A program made the position numbers and the translations under genes. A DNA stretch of 8,349 bases from DTYU01 sp040757355 (lineage in GTDB: Bacteria > Bacillota > Desulfotomaculia > Desulfotomaculales > Ammonificaceae), in NCBI GenBank assembly GCA_040757355.1, contig JBFLWY010000078.1, forward strand, positions 1 to 8,349. Reading direction: 5' to 3'. This document shows, one piece after another, positions 1 through 7,715 of this stretch. The notes below the pieces were generated by a model. The model searched no databases, was not told the DNA's origin, and saw only the letters and a program-made list of their open reading frames with translations. How positions within the stretch are numbered: position 1 is the first letter of the stretch; each line of letters opens with the position of its first letter.

Positions 1-1
1 A

Positions 2-112
2 AAGGATTCTAAACTGCGTTTTTCTTTGACTGATATCACGCCTCAGGTCTCATACGAACAGCCCGCCACACCCATTCAGACAACCCTGTTCGAAAAGGGG
101 AGTACAGGCTAG
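2..112 (+). CDS. C-terminal tail of an unidentified protein (partial at left edge)
   Basis: An open frame enters from the left edge and runs for 36 codons to a TAG at 110-112. The residues read as ordinary soluble protein (for example LTDITPQVSYEQ and PIQTTLFEKG), with no stop and no low-complexity bias, so it is probably the end of a real plus-strand gene. The codons are less GC-rich than those of the neighbouring operon. The short polar tail could belong to a transposase or another mobile-element gene, but I do not recognise the family and the window holds too little of it to say. It is convergent with the minus-strand operon whose last gene ends at 285. Confidence 0.4.
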   Translation, partial: KDSKLRFSLTDITPQVSYEQPATPIQTTLFEKGSTG

Positions 113-284
113 CGGCAAGCCCAGCGCATGGCTATCACTAACCGCTGAAGCTGATCGTTATAAACCATCACTGTTGCAGAAACCATAGAAACCGGTGTGT
201 CTCTGTAAGATGGAGACGCTGGGGGCGTTTTCATCCGAAAGAGAGACTATCGCTTGGTCTTTCTGGTGGCGGGCAAGTTTTTGC
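113..284. other. Intergenic stretch between convergent genes, no gene seen
   Basis: This gap lies between the end of the left-edge tail and the stop codon of the VanW gene. It has frequent stops in the frames inspected. The only structure is weak: a GTCTC/GAGAC pair (199-203 with 213-217) and an ACGC/GCGT stem (216-219 with 225-228) followed by TTTT on the plus strand. Neither is a convincing terminator, and no clear terminator for the minus-strand operon was found. If the left-edge gene is a transposase, one end of its element would have to lie here, but no terminal repeat can be identified without the other end. Confidence 0.4.
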
Positions 285-1073
285 CTATTCGCCGCGGATC
301 AGCCGGTTCAGCGGCGGGTAGGTGTCTTCGGATATCAGGGTCCGCACCGATTGTCCGCCTCGCGTCACCCGCCGGTAAACGGCCACGCGCAGGCCGGGCG
401 CCCCACGGGTGACCATGCGCCAGGTCATTTCCGGATTGGTGCCGCTCGCCCTGACCACCTCTCCCGGGGGGATGACCTCCCTGATCTCCCGCTCGACGGT
501 TATGTCGCAGTCCGGCAGCTTCCGGGAAAGGATGCGGCAGATGAGCCACTTCCCCCGGACCTCCGCTTCTATCCTGATCGGCCGGTCATAGGGGTTGCGG
601 AAACGCAGGTCTATATCGTACTGTGCCACGGCGGCGTCCTGCCCCGGCGGCGCGTAGCGCGGCGGAAACTGGTGCCGGTGCCGTTCGAGGATGTCGAGTC
701 CCGCGAGAAGGGCGGCGTTATAGAGCGTAGTGGAGGCCTGGCAGACACCCCCGCCCCAACTCGGGATCAGTTCGCCCTCATAGCTTACCGGCGCTTTGAC
801 GTAACCCCGGTCCGCCGACCAGGAGCCGACTGTCTTGTTGAATGAAAACTCCCCGCCTGGCGGCAGGAGCTTGCCGTCGATTGCCTGGACCGCCAGCCGG
901 GCGTTGTGAATCTGCGCCGGGGTCCGGCCGTCGAGGCCGGTGCGGTACGCCGCAATGACGTGCCACCGCCCCGGCTGCGCGGCCGCCCACGTCCCGAGCA
1001 GGATGACGGCCGCAACCGAAACCGCGGTTAAAACAGCCTTTTGGCTTAAATTTGAAAAGGGTTGCTTGAGCAT
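285..1073 (-). CDS. VanW-family cell-envelope protein, possible L,D-transpeptidase
   Basis: This is a 262-residue protein. Residues 12-32 are a hydrophobic N-terminal segment after a short basic stretch, either a membrane anchor or a signal peptide, so the rest should lie outside the membrane. The VanW domain follows: PPGGEFSFNKTVG at 71-83, then the family hallmark GGGVCQASTTLYNAAL from 107, with Cys111 and the nearby His132 and His134 as candidate catalytic residues. Residues about 195-260 look like a diverged G5-type domain. VanW was named from vancomycin-resistance clusters; VanW domains in C. difficile have been reported as cysteine-dependent L,D-transpeptidases. The ATG at 1073 is preceded by AAAGGTGG about 10 bases upstream and leads straight into the hydrophobic segment. 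A TTG at 1127 would add 18 polar residues but has no ribosome binding site. The gene lies 69 bases after A2M on the same strand with no terminator between them, so they are probably co-transcribed. Enzymatic activity is inferred. Confidence 0.9.
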   Translation of the reverse strand: MLKQPFSNLSQKAVLTAVSVAAVILLGTWAAAQPGRWHVIAAYRTGLDGRTPAQIHNARLAVQAIDGKLLPPGGEFSFNKTVGSWSADRGYVKAPVSYEGELIPSWGGGVCQASTTLYNAALLAGLDILERHRHQFPPRYAPPGQDAAVAQYDIDLRFRNPYDRPIRIEAEVRGKWLICRILSRKLPDCDITVEREIREVIPPGEVVRASGTNPEMTWRMVTRGAPGLRVAVYRRVTRGGQSVRTLISEDTYPPLNRLIRGE

Positions 1074-1142
1074 CACCGAGCGTCCACCTTTTGTTTCAGT
1101 GCTTATCACCGCGTCTTGGGGGTTCAATGAATACTTACAGCT

Positions 1143-4100
1143 TCATCGGATGCTCACCTTATGTTCAACACCGCTTGCGGCTACGTCCGGCCGGTACATG
1201 GCCTCAACGAGCGGCGGTCTGGCGCGGTAGGTTCCGGGGACTCCCGCGCGCATCTCGTACTCGAGCACGCTTTTGCCCTTCGGGAGCGTTTCGATATAAA
1301 AGGTCACCCGGTCGTCGCGCACGTCCCGGTCAACCCACCAGTAGTTCCACTCCCAAAGCTCCATCCTGCCGCGGTCAAACGCTTCAAACCCGGCGGGCAG
1401 GTAGTCTTCCACGATCAGGTGCCGGTACGGGCGCGGAGAATTAACGGTGAGCCGCACCCGCACCACATCGCCGTTCTTAAAGCCGGTCGCGGCAAACCTT
1501 GCGGGCTGGAGACTAATGGTGCCGGACTTCTCGTCCCGGCGCGAAATCAGCTTCCGGTATTCGCGCTCGACGGTGATTCCGGAACGGGGAGCGCCCGGCG
1601 GCGAATCCTCTAAAAACTGCTTCAGTTCCACCGTGTAGTAAAGCATACCCCGGCCGTATACCGTAAACCCGACGCTGTTTTCTCCGGCACGTATCTTTTC
1701 GGGAGCGATTTTTATCTCCTGCTCCGGCGCGAACAGCGAATCCCGGCCGAACCGTACCGTTTTTATCTCCTTCCCGTTGCACAATACGGCGGCCGTAAAG
1801 TCCGCGTCGGTCTCCCGGGTGAGCCTCAGGTAGTCCGACAGGGCGTAGAGGACCAGCGCGGTGTCGCGTGTTGAAAGCCAGTGGTTGAACCGGCGCTGTC
1901 TCGTAAGCCAGCGCACTATCTTGGATGTCCGTTCGTCGGCGGGCGTGAGCTTAATCACCGCCGTCAGCGCGAGCGCGGTCGTCTCCGTGGACGCCTCGTA
2001 TTCGCTGCTCTCGCTCTCCCAGTAAATCTCGCCCGGGGTGACATTCGCCTGCTCCCAAAGGCGCTCGAGGTATTTCCGGGCAAGCTCCGTTTCGCCGGTG
2101 TTGTGCAGGGTCAGGGCGACCAGCGCCGTCTCGCGCGGACCCAGGGAGGTTTTGCCGTTCAAAACCGGTTCAAGGCCGGCTTTAACCTTTTCCTTCTGCC
2201 CGCCGAGCGAAAGCACATAAAAGCCGTAAATCTTCTTCCCGACGTCTTTCTTTTCCGCCGCGATTGCCTGTTCAAGCGCCGCAAGACCCCGGGACAGCAC
2301 ATCCTCGTTTACCGCGAACCCGGCCTCACGGGCTGTCAGGAGCCCGAAGACGACATAGGCCGTCATCCACAGGTCGTTCTGCCCGTACTCGCACCAGCCC
2401 CAGCCGCCGCTGTCGTCCCGCTGGAAATCGTACAGCCGGTTCAGGCCCTTGCCGACCATGTCCGGGATCTGCTTCTCCAGCTCAGGGTTGCGGATGCCGA
2501 GCGACTTCAGCGTGCGCCAGATCACCACGTCCGGCAAAAACGCGCTCATCGTCTGCTCCGTGCAGCCGTATGGGTACCGGGCTAAGTATTCGAGGCCGCC
2601 CAGCATGGCCGCGGCTAACGACGGCGCCAGGCGCACCCGGATTTCACTGGCTCCCGGGAACGCCTCACTGCGGACGGTGAGTTTCTCCGTTACGCTTCCT
2701 CCGGCCAGCGTACCGGTGCGTGTCTCCACGACCCGCCTGCCGGGCGGGTAAACCGGAAGGGTCAAGCGCATCGCGTCGTCCGCTGCCGGGCAGCGCGCGT
2801 AGACCGTCAGCGAAACCATCCCTAACTTCGCCGCCGTTGCCGGCCACACAACCTGTTCAACCCCGCCGCTCGGAACCTTCACCGTTTGGGGAGACAGGTT
2901 CCGGAGCTTGAGGTCCGGGGCTGCGAGCGCCACCGAGACCTCCTGCTCCTCCGGGAGGTAGTTGTGGACCAGTGCGGAGATCATCGCTTCGTCGCCCGCC
3001 ACCAAGAAGCGCGGCGTCTGAAGCCGGACAAGAAAATCCTTCGCGGTAATAATGCTCGCGGTACACTCCCCGACGGCGGTATCGAGCGTGCAGCCCCGCG
3101 CGGTAAAACGCCACGTGGTGAGGTTGTCGGGCAGCTTGAAGGACACCCGGGCCTCGCCCTTTTCATCCGTAACGACAGCCGGCAGCCAGCAGGCAGTATC
3201 CGCGAAGTCCTGGCGCACTTCCCCGGTGGGGGCGGTCTTGTCCCCGCTCAGGTATATATCCGGGAAGGAATAGTTCGTGGCGACCAGGTTGCCCTGGTAG
3301 GAGTAAAAATAGTCGAGTATCGGCCTGGTGTCGTCCTCCCGGATGGCGTAGATGGCCTCGTCAATCACCCCGAGCGAGACCTCAGCCTGGACGGGCCTGC
3401 CTTCAGCGTCTGTAGTCTTAACGGTACAGTTTACCTCCTCCCCGGGACCGTACTTCTTCTTTTCCGGGGTCACGGTCAGCTTAAGCGTCTGCTGCTTCAG
3501 CGACACCCTGGCTTCGGCCGTCTGGGTTACGAACTTCTTCCCTTTTACGTAGCAGACCGAAACGTAAAAGTTCGGCCGGTACTCGGCCCGCACGGGTATT
3601 TCCACCAGCGTGGACCTGCTGTTCAGCATCAGCAGCCTGTGCTCGTACAAATTCCGGCCCTCAACGGTGAGCAGCGCCGCCGCTCCTTCTTCCTCTGTGT
3701 TGATCAACACCTTTGCGGTGTCGCCGGGTTCATAGGTCTTTTTGTCCATGAAAATCTCTAAATCGGGATAGCGGTAACCGCTGAATTCTCCTTCCCCCGC
3801 AACCCAAAGCCAGGTCGCCGAGGTAATCCGGTTGCCCCGGTCATCCCGCCCGGTCGCTTTGATGACATACGACCCGGGCTCCTCCGGCGTGAACTCGAAG
3901 CTGGCGTACCCGCTGTTGTCCGTGCGCACCTTCTTGCCGGTCACCGCGGTAGCGGTTTCTTTTCCGGTTTCCCAGTCAACCCGGCTGGCCGTGACGTTCA
4001 GCGCAACACCCCGCTGGGGCTTCCCGTCGTAGTCGAACGCCGTTAGTTTGAAACGGGCGGTTTCGCCCGGCGTCACGACCCAGCGCACGGGCTCCATCCC

Positions 4101-5822
4101 GATGCTGAATTCCCCCTGCGTGGCGATGATGGTCCCTTCGCCGGTGGCTGCCCGGCCGTCCTTTTCCGTCACGGTGACCGCAACCGTAAACCGCTGGTCA
4201 ACCGGCTGGTTACTTTCGGGCTGTTTAAACTCGGTCAAAAACCGGACTTCCGCCTCGCCGCGCGCGTCCGTCCGGGCTGTTCCCTCGGCAATCACCTCGC
4301 CGTGGTTCCCGTATTCCTCATACCCCCCGTAAAACTCCTCCTGGCCCGGCCAGAACCAGTAGTCGGCGCGGAAAACCGTGTACTGCACCTCCGCCCCTAC
4401 CACCGGAGCGCCGAAGTAGTATTCAGCTTTGATCTTTGCCTTGACCTTTTCCCCGCGCACGCACCGTTTATCAGGCATCTTTACCGATACCGCGAACTCC
4501 GGCTTGCGGTACTCGGCCACGGTGAAGAAGGCCGTTTCCGCGTGCCCCCCGAACGTGCAGGTGATGTAGTACGGGCCGGTGGGCGCGTACTCGGGCAGGG
4601 TGAACTGCCCGAAGAACGAACCGAAGCGGGTGAGCGAAAACGACCCGGAATACACGAGGGTGTCCCGCCGGTCCCTGACCTGAACGCGCGCCTGCCCCTG
4701 CTGCGGCACCCTGTAAAGGTCGTTAAAAAACTCGCGCACTATCCCCTTGAAATGGACCTCCTGCCCCGGCCGGTAGACGGGCCGGTCGGTGTAGGCGTAG
4801 ATTTTCAGCGCTTCGCTCCGCGGGGTTTCCCAGTAAGTGCTAACGAAGGCAGGCGATTCGCCTTTCCGGGCAAGAATCAGCCTGCCGTCCGGCGCGCCTT
4901 CGGTCGAAACAACTGGTCCCCGCCACATGCCGTCCGCGCCGGTTTTACACGCGTGGACTATTTTGTTGCCCTGCAAGACTTTAATCTCCGCGCCCGGCAC
5001 CGGCCTGCCGCTTTCAAGCTCCGCCACGCAGGCCAGCAAATCGCCGCCGCTTTCTTTAGTGACCAGGCCGACATCACCCACCGCAAACCAACTGGTCCTT
5101 TCCATTTGCCCGGCGGCAGCACTCACAATATAAATCCCAGGCTTCTTTCCCCGCAATTCCACCCGCTGGTGGTATACGCCCTCGCTGTCCCGCGCGGTGA
5201 TTTTTACCTTAAGCGATTCACGCGCTTCTATCGCCGGCTCTTTAGCCAGGTCTTTGCCGGCGATTTCGCCCCACGGGTTCATTAAAAGTTGATATACGAA
5301 CCCGGCCCTGCCGGCGAAAACCTTGTCGGTGCTCACTCTGTAAATGTCAATGTCCGCATAATCGCCGGGAGTGAAGCCGTCAAGTACAATTTGCGGTTTT
5401 TCTCCGGTCATGAACGTGTGCTGGGAATTGTAAAGGTTGAAGTAATAAGGACCCGGCGTGAGCGCAAGGTCAAGGTGCTTTACTTCTCCTTCACGCAGCG
5501 TTATTTTGGCCGGCGAGACGCTGTGGATGCGGCTGATCGCTTCAATTGTGTATTCTCCCGCCGGGACCGCCTCGAAAAGAAAGCGGCCCTCTTCGTCAGC
5601 CTGCACAGGCTTGATCTCGCTCTCTGGCACCGCGGGTTTAGCGGGATGCAGCAAGACTGAGGCGCCGGGGATCGGCCGGCCGGTGTCGGCAGCGGTAACG
5701 CGCCCCTCAATCGTCCCGACCGGCGTCTCGCGCGCTATCGCAAAGCTTAAGGCCGCAAGGCACCAGAAGACTGCAAGGAGGACCGCCCACCGGTTCAACG
5801 CACCCGGACCGAGGAGTTTCAT
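1143..5822 (-). CDS. Secreted bacterial alpha-2-macroglobulin with thioester motif
   Basis: This 1559-residue protein belongs to the A2M/complement-like family, which traps proteases: cleavage of a bait segment exposes a thioester that bonds covalently to the attacker. Residues 1-30 form a Sec signal peptide ending AIA before RETP. Residues about 35-121 form a carboxypeptidase-regulatory-like beta domain (GTIEGRVTAADTGRPIPGA). The MG2 signature YTDRPVYRPGQ lies at 341-360, and further macroglobulin domains follow. The conserved A2M block with LPDNLTTWR lies at 872-905. The thioester motif GCTEQ is at 1086-1090 (Cys1087, Gln1090), in a helical thioester domain that includes GGWGWC. A receptor-binding-type domain ends the protein (about 1450-1555). 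The ATG at 5822 was chosen because AAGGAGG lies 7 bases upstream; the open frame reaches 6158, but that extension overlaps the previous gene and lacks a signal peptide. There is no clear lipobox and no C-terminal anchor. The length is near the usual bacterial range. Confidence 0.96.
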   Translation of the reverse strand: MKLLGPGALNRWAVLLAVFWCLAALSFAIARETPVGTIEGRVTAADTGRPIPGASVLLHPAKPAVPESEIKPVQADEEGRFLFEAVPAGEYTIEAISRIHSVSPAKITLREGEVKHLDLALTPGPYYFNLYNSQHTFMTGEKPQIVLDGFTPGDYADIDIYRVSTDKVFAGRAGFVYQLLMNPWGEIAGKDLAKEPAIEARESLKVKITARDSEGVYHQRVELRGKKPGIYIVSAAAGQMERTSWFAVGDVGLVTKESGGDLLACVAELESGRPVPGAEIKVLQGNKIVHACKTGADGMWRGPVVSTEGAPDGRLILARKGESPAFVSTYWETPRSEALKIYAYTDRPVYRPGQEVHFKGIVREFFNDLYRVPQQGQARVQVRDRRDTLVYSGSFSLTRFGSFFGQFTLPEYAPTGPYYITCTFGGHAETAFFTVAEYRKPEFAVSVKMPDKRCVRGEKVKAKIKAEYYFGAPVVGAEVQYTVFRADYWFWPGQEEFYGGYEEYGNHGEVIAEGTARTDARGEAEVRFLTEFKQPESNQPVDQRFTVAVTVTEKDGRAATGEGTIIATQGEFSIGMEPVRWVVTPGETARFKLTAFDYDGKPQRGVALNVTASRVDWETGKETATAVTGKKVRTDNSGYASFEFTPEEPGSYVIKATGRDDRGNRITSATWLWVAGEGEFSGYRYPDLEIFMDKKTYEPGDTAKVLINTEEEGAAALLTVEGRNLYEHRLLMLNSRSTLVEIPVRAEYRPNFYVSVCYVKGKKFVTQTAEARVSLKQQTLKLTVTPEKKKYGPGEEVNCTVKTTDAEGRPVQAEVSLGVIDEAIYAIREDDTRPILDYFYSYQGNLVATNYSFPDIYLSGDKTAPTGEVRQDFADTACWLPAVVTDEKGEARVSFKLPDNLTTWRFTARGCTLDTAVGECTASIITAKDFLVRLQTPRFLVAGDEAMISALVHNYLPEEQEVSVALAAPDLKLRNLSPQTVKVPSGGVEQVVWPATAAKLGMVSLTVYARCPAADDAMRLTLPVYPPGRRVVETRTGTLAGGSVTEKLTVRSEAFPGASEIRVRLAPSLAAAMLGGLEYLARYPYGCTEQTMSAFLPDVVIWRTLKSLGIRNPELEKQIPDMVGKGLNRLYDFQRDDSGGWGWCEYGQNDLWMTAYVVFGLLTAREAGFAVNEDVLSRGLAALEQAIAAEKKDVGKKIYGFYVLSLGGQKEKVKAGLEPVLNGKTSLGPRETALVALTLHNTGETELARKYLERLWEQANVTPGEIYWESESSEYEASTETTALALTAVIKLTPADERTSKIVRWLTRQRRFNHWLSTRDTALVLYALSDYLRLTRETDADFTAAVLCNGKEIKTVRFGRDSLFAPEQEIKIAPEKIRAGENSVGFTVYGRGMLYYTVELKQFLEDSPPGAPRSGITVEREYRKLISRRDEKSGTISLQPARFAATGFKNGDVVRVRLTVNSPRPYRHLIVEDYLPAGFEAFDRGRMELWEWNYWWVDRDVRDDRVTFYIETLPKGKSVLEYEMRAGVPGTYRARPPLVEAMYRPDVAASGVEHKVSIR

Positions 5823-5824
5823 TC

Positions 5825-5835
5825 TTATTCCTCCT
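5825..5835 (-). promoter_or_regulatory. Ribosome binding site of A2M embedded in the previous gene's stop region
   Basis: On the minus strand the bases read AAGGAGGAATAAGAATG. The AAGGAGG codes for the last residues of the membrane protein, TAA is its stop, and ATG starts A2M 2 bases later. The strong site decides the A2M start and implies translational coupling. Confidence 0.85.
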
Positions 5836-7345
5836 TCACGGCGCTGCGGTTGAGGACGGACCAGACCTTCACCAGGATCAGCCCGGCCGCCACCGCTGCG
5901 GCTAAAACGACTGCCTTCGTCAGACGCGGTGTGTGGGTGAGTTCTTTGAACAGCCCGGAGAACTGAACCGCCGAGATTTGGGCTGCAAGGGTTAAGAGTG
6001 CCGCTTCGAGACAGCCCGTGCCTCGTGCCTGTAAAGCGCCGGTGTTGCAGAACAGAATGAATACTTCTGCTGCAACCGACCCGGCGAAAAACCCGAGCGC
6101 CGCCTTGAACCCCCAGATGATCAGGAGCACCAGGGGTGTCGAAACAGCGAGCACCCACAGAAGAACGCCCCCGGTAAGCCGCCCAGCACTCGGGTCCTGA
6201 GTGCTGGGGCGGAGTGCAGGTGCAGGCGAAGGAAAGAGCGATTGCAGCACTACCGGAAAGACGGCCCCGAACACGAGGGCCACAAAGGTATAGTGCGGGT
6301 AAAGGTCCAGCCCGGGCAGTTCCCCGGCGTAAAGCTCAAGGAACAGCCGGTAAAGGAGCACGCCGCAGCCGACAAAGACCGCACAGCTCAGCGCGCGGGT
6401 TGCTCCCGCGCCCTCGCCGGGTTCCGGCCCCGCCCGAAGCAGGGGCGCCGTCAGCGACATCAGTAAAGGCCAGGCGGTAAGCAATCCGACCCCAACGCCG
6501 AAGCCGCCTAACAGCCGGAACCCCACCGCTGCATAGGCGACCACTATTAGGGCCGTGACTGCTGCCGCCTGGGGCGTGACGGTTCTCGCTGACGAGAGCC
6601 ATGCCGCGAGCGCGAAAGTGCCTGCTCCTGCGGCGGCTACCCAGAGCAGGTCCCAGTCCGGGAAGACGCGCCAGGCAAACAAGGCGACCAAACCGAGAGT
6701 AATGCACGAAGCGATCAGCGCCGGCAGCGCAAACCCCTTGCCTTCCCGCGCTGCAGTTGCCCCGACGGCCTGGGCGACCACCGCCGCCGAAAGCACCATG
6801 AGCGGTGCGCGCCACCAGAGAAAATCCGTCGCGGCGTCGAAGCGGAATGTCGCCAGCATCAGCGTCGCGCCGACGGTTGCCGCTGTAAGCGCCCACAGTT
6901 CCACGCCGGCCGCCGCAGGCAGCGCCAGGCGGAACAGGACCGCGGCGAGCACCGCACCGGCCAGGAAGCCGCCGAGCACCGGCGATGATTCCGCGCCGAA
7001 GAGCAGGAGAATGAGGCCGCCGCCGAGCAGGGCGAGGGAAGCCAGCGCCGCTGCCGCCAGGGCGGCCCCCCAGGGCGTTTTCCCGCGTGCGCGCGCGGCA
7101 GCCATTCCCGCCACTGCGCCTAAGAGGCCCCCGATCAGGATACCGTACCCCGTATTCACCCCAGGCGAGTAAGGCGACTTAATCCAGGTCAACGCAAATA
7201 AAAACACCGTAGCCACAGCTACGGTAACCGCAACCTTCCAAACGCCGGGCTCCTCCCGCGCAACCGGCGGCCGCCCGCCCCCGGCAACAATCCCTGCCGC
7301 CGCCCCGGCAGCACCTATCCCAACGGCTATCCACTCCGGCACCAT
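5825..7345 (-). CDS. Polytopic membrane protein of unknown family
   Basis: This 506-residue protein consists almost entirely of hydrophobic segments, about 15 to 17 predicted by eye, rich in Ala, Gly, Leu and Val and separated by short loops. The longest hydrophilic stretches are around residues 20-35, 300-312 and 366-385. Landmarks that might define a family are WIKSPYSPGVNTGYG (about 53-67) and ELPGLDLYPHYTF (about 335-347), both between membrane segments. No transporter signature, ATP-binding motif or enzyme motif was recognised. The ATG at 7345 follows GAGGAG about 12 bases upstream, a somewhat long spacing. Its TAA lies 2 bases before the A2M start (TAAGAATG), and its last codons, for Lys-Glu-Glu, supply the A2M ribosome binding site, so the two are likely translationally coupled. 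Being first in the A2M operon, it may help export, anchor or sense for A2M. That is inference only. Confidence 0.9.
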   Translation of the reverse strand: MVPEWIAVGIGAAGAAAGIVAGGGRPPVAREEPGVWKVAVTVAVATVFLFALTWIKSPYSPGVNTGYGILIGGLLGAVAGMAAARARGKTPWGAALAAAALASLALLGGGLILLLFGAESSPVLGGFLAGAVLAAVLFRLALPAAAGVELWALTAATVGATLMLATFRFDAATDFLWWRAPLMVLSAAVVAQAVGATAAREGKGFALPALIASCITLGLVALFAWRVFPDWDLLWVAAAGAGTFALAAWLSSARTVTPQAAAVTALIVVAYAAVGFRLLGGFGVGVGLLTAWPLLMSLTAPLLRAGPEPGEGAGATRALSCAVFVGCGVLLYRLFLELYAGELPGLDLYPHYTFVALVFGAVFPVVLQSLFPSPAPALRPSTQDPSAGRLTGGVLLWVLAVSTPLVLLIIWGFKAALGFFAGSVAAEVFILFCNTGALQARGTGCLEAALLTLAAQISAVQFSGLFKELTHTPRLTKAVVLAAAVAAGLILVKVWSVLNRSAVKEE

Positions 7346-7395
7346 CTGTTTTTCGCTCTCCTCTTACAATTTGTTGAAGATACTCGTTAATAAGC

Positions 7396-7424
7396 ATTAT
7401 ATAGGCGAAAACCAAAAATAGAAA
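7396..7424 (-). promoter_or_regulatory. Probable promoter of the membrane protein / A2M / VanW operon
   Basis: On the minus strand a perfect TATAAT occupies 7401-7396, and 17 bases upstream lies TTTCTA (7424-7419), a poor -35 with 3 of 6 consensus bases. Transcription would start near 7389, about 44 bases before the ATG at 7345. The perfect -10 with a weak -35 suggests either modest basal activity or an activator. No other promoter was seen within the operon. Confidence 0.5.
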
Positions 7425-7556
7425 CCCCTGATTGCGAAACACCGCAAGACCCTCGTTTGTAACAGGAGCTATAACATAATGTGACTGAATACCCGGCAAA
7501 ACGCGCAGCCTTAACGCGAACCGGCCTGTCTGCTAATCCTTATCGTTCCGCCATGT

Positions 7557-7588
7557 GCGACAAAATTAGCATCCTCTTGTCGCTTTTT
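7557..7588 (+). terminator. Terminator-like hairpin with T-run
   Basis: GCGACAA (7557-7563) pairs perfectly with TTGTCGC (7577-7583) across a 13-base loop, and TTTTT follows at 7584-7588. This has the form of a plus-strand intrinsic terminator with a larger loop than usual. No plus-strand gene precedes it, so it may insulate the promoter just downstream, end an unseen short RNA, or be a remnant of an inserted element. Confidence 0.4.
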
Positions 7589-7601
7589 GGTAACAAATGG
7601 T

Positions 7602-7631
7602 TTGACGCCTTATCCTATTAAAATATATAAT
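7602..7631 (+). promoter_or_regulatory. Plus-strand promoter for the small downstream genes
   Basis: TTGACG (7602-7607) is followed, after 18 bases, by TATAAT (7626-7631). That is 5 of 6 and 6 of 6 matches to the sigma-70/sigma-A consensus. Transcription would start near 7638 and read into the two small ORFs. The position just upstream of a GTTAGGC box resembles the cassette promoter of an integron. Confidence 0.65.
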
Positions 7632-7651
7632 TACCATTAACAGGATAAGGC
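7607..7651. repeat. Inverted repeat spanning the promoter, operator-like
   Basis: The left arm GCCTTATCCTATTAA (7607-7621) and right arm TTAACAGGATAAGGC (7637-7651) are reverse complements with one mismatch in 15, the outer 10 bases being perfect. They are separated by 15 bases that contain the TATAAT. The arms cover the end of the -35 and the expected start site, the usual place for a repressor. Because only one arm would be transcribed from this promoter, DNA-level binding is more likely than an RNA hairpin. No regulator gene is visible in the window. Confidence 0.6.
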
Positions 7652-7660
7652 TGAAAGGTA

Positions 7661-7687
7661 ATGTTGGAGATAAGTGAGAAGTGGTAG
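7661..7687 (+). other. Possible 8-codon leader reading frame
   Basis: ATG at 7661 opens a frame for MLEISEKW and stops at TAG. A GAAAGG lies only 2 bases upstream, too close for a good ribosome binding site. It is recorded because integron recombination regions sometimes carry short leader ORFs. It may simply be chance. Confidence 0.15.
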
Positions 7688-7715
7688 TAATTCTCATCGG
7701 AACAAGGCGGGATAC

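Noticed and set aside
1074..1127. TTG at 1127 as the VanW start, adding 18 residues
   Set aside because: There is no ribosome binding site before it, and the added residues are polar; the ATG at 1073 has AAAGGTGG and begins just before the hydrophobic segment. It cannot be fully excluded.
2886..3761. Long plus-strand frame inside the A2M gene (also 4302-5285 and 1881-2585)
   Set aside because: These are antisense shadows of the GC-rich A2M gene, with no domain sense, no ribosome binding site and complete overlap with a well-supported gene.
5823..6158. 112-codon in-frame extension of A2M upstream of 5822
   Set aside because: It overlaps the end of the membrane protein gene in another frame, is rich in Arg, Gly and Ser like a shadow frame, and would hide the signal peptide. 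The ATG at 5822 has a strong ribosome binding site.
7179..7499. Minus-strand frame of about 106 codons across the operon leader
   Set aside because: Its last half is a shadow of the membrane protein gene in another frame, and the first half covers the promoter and leader; no ribosome binding site supports its start.
7441..7550. Possible decayed attC in the segment containing CCTTAAC
   Set aside because: CCTTAAC does not fit RYYYAAC at its first base, and no paired right-hand box was found.
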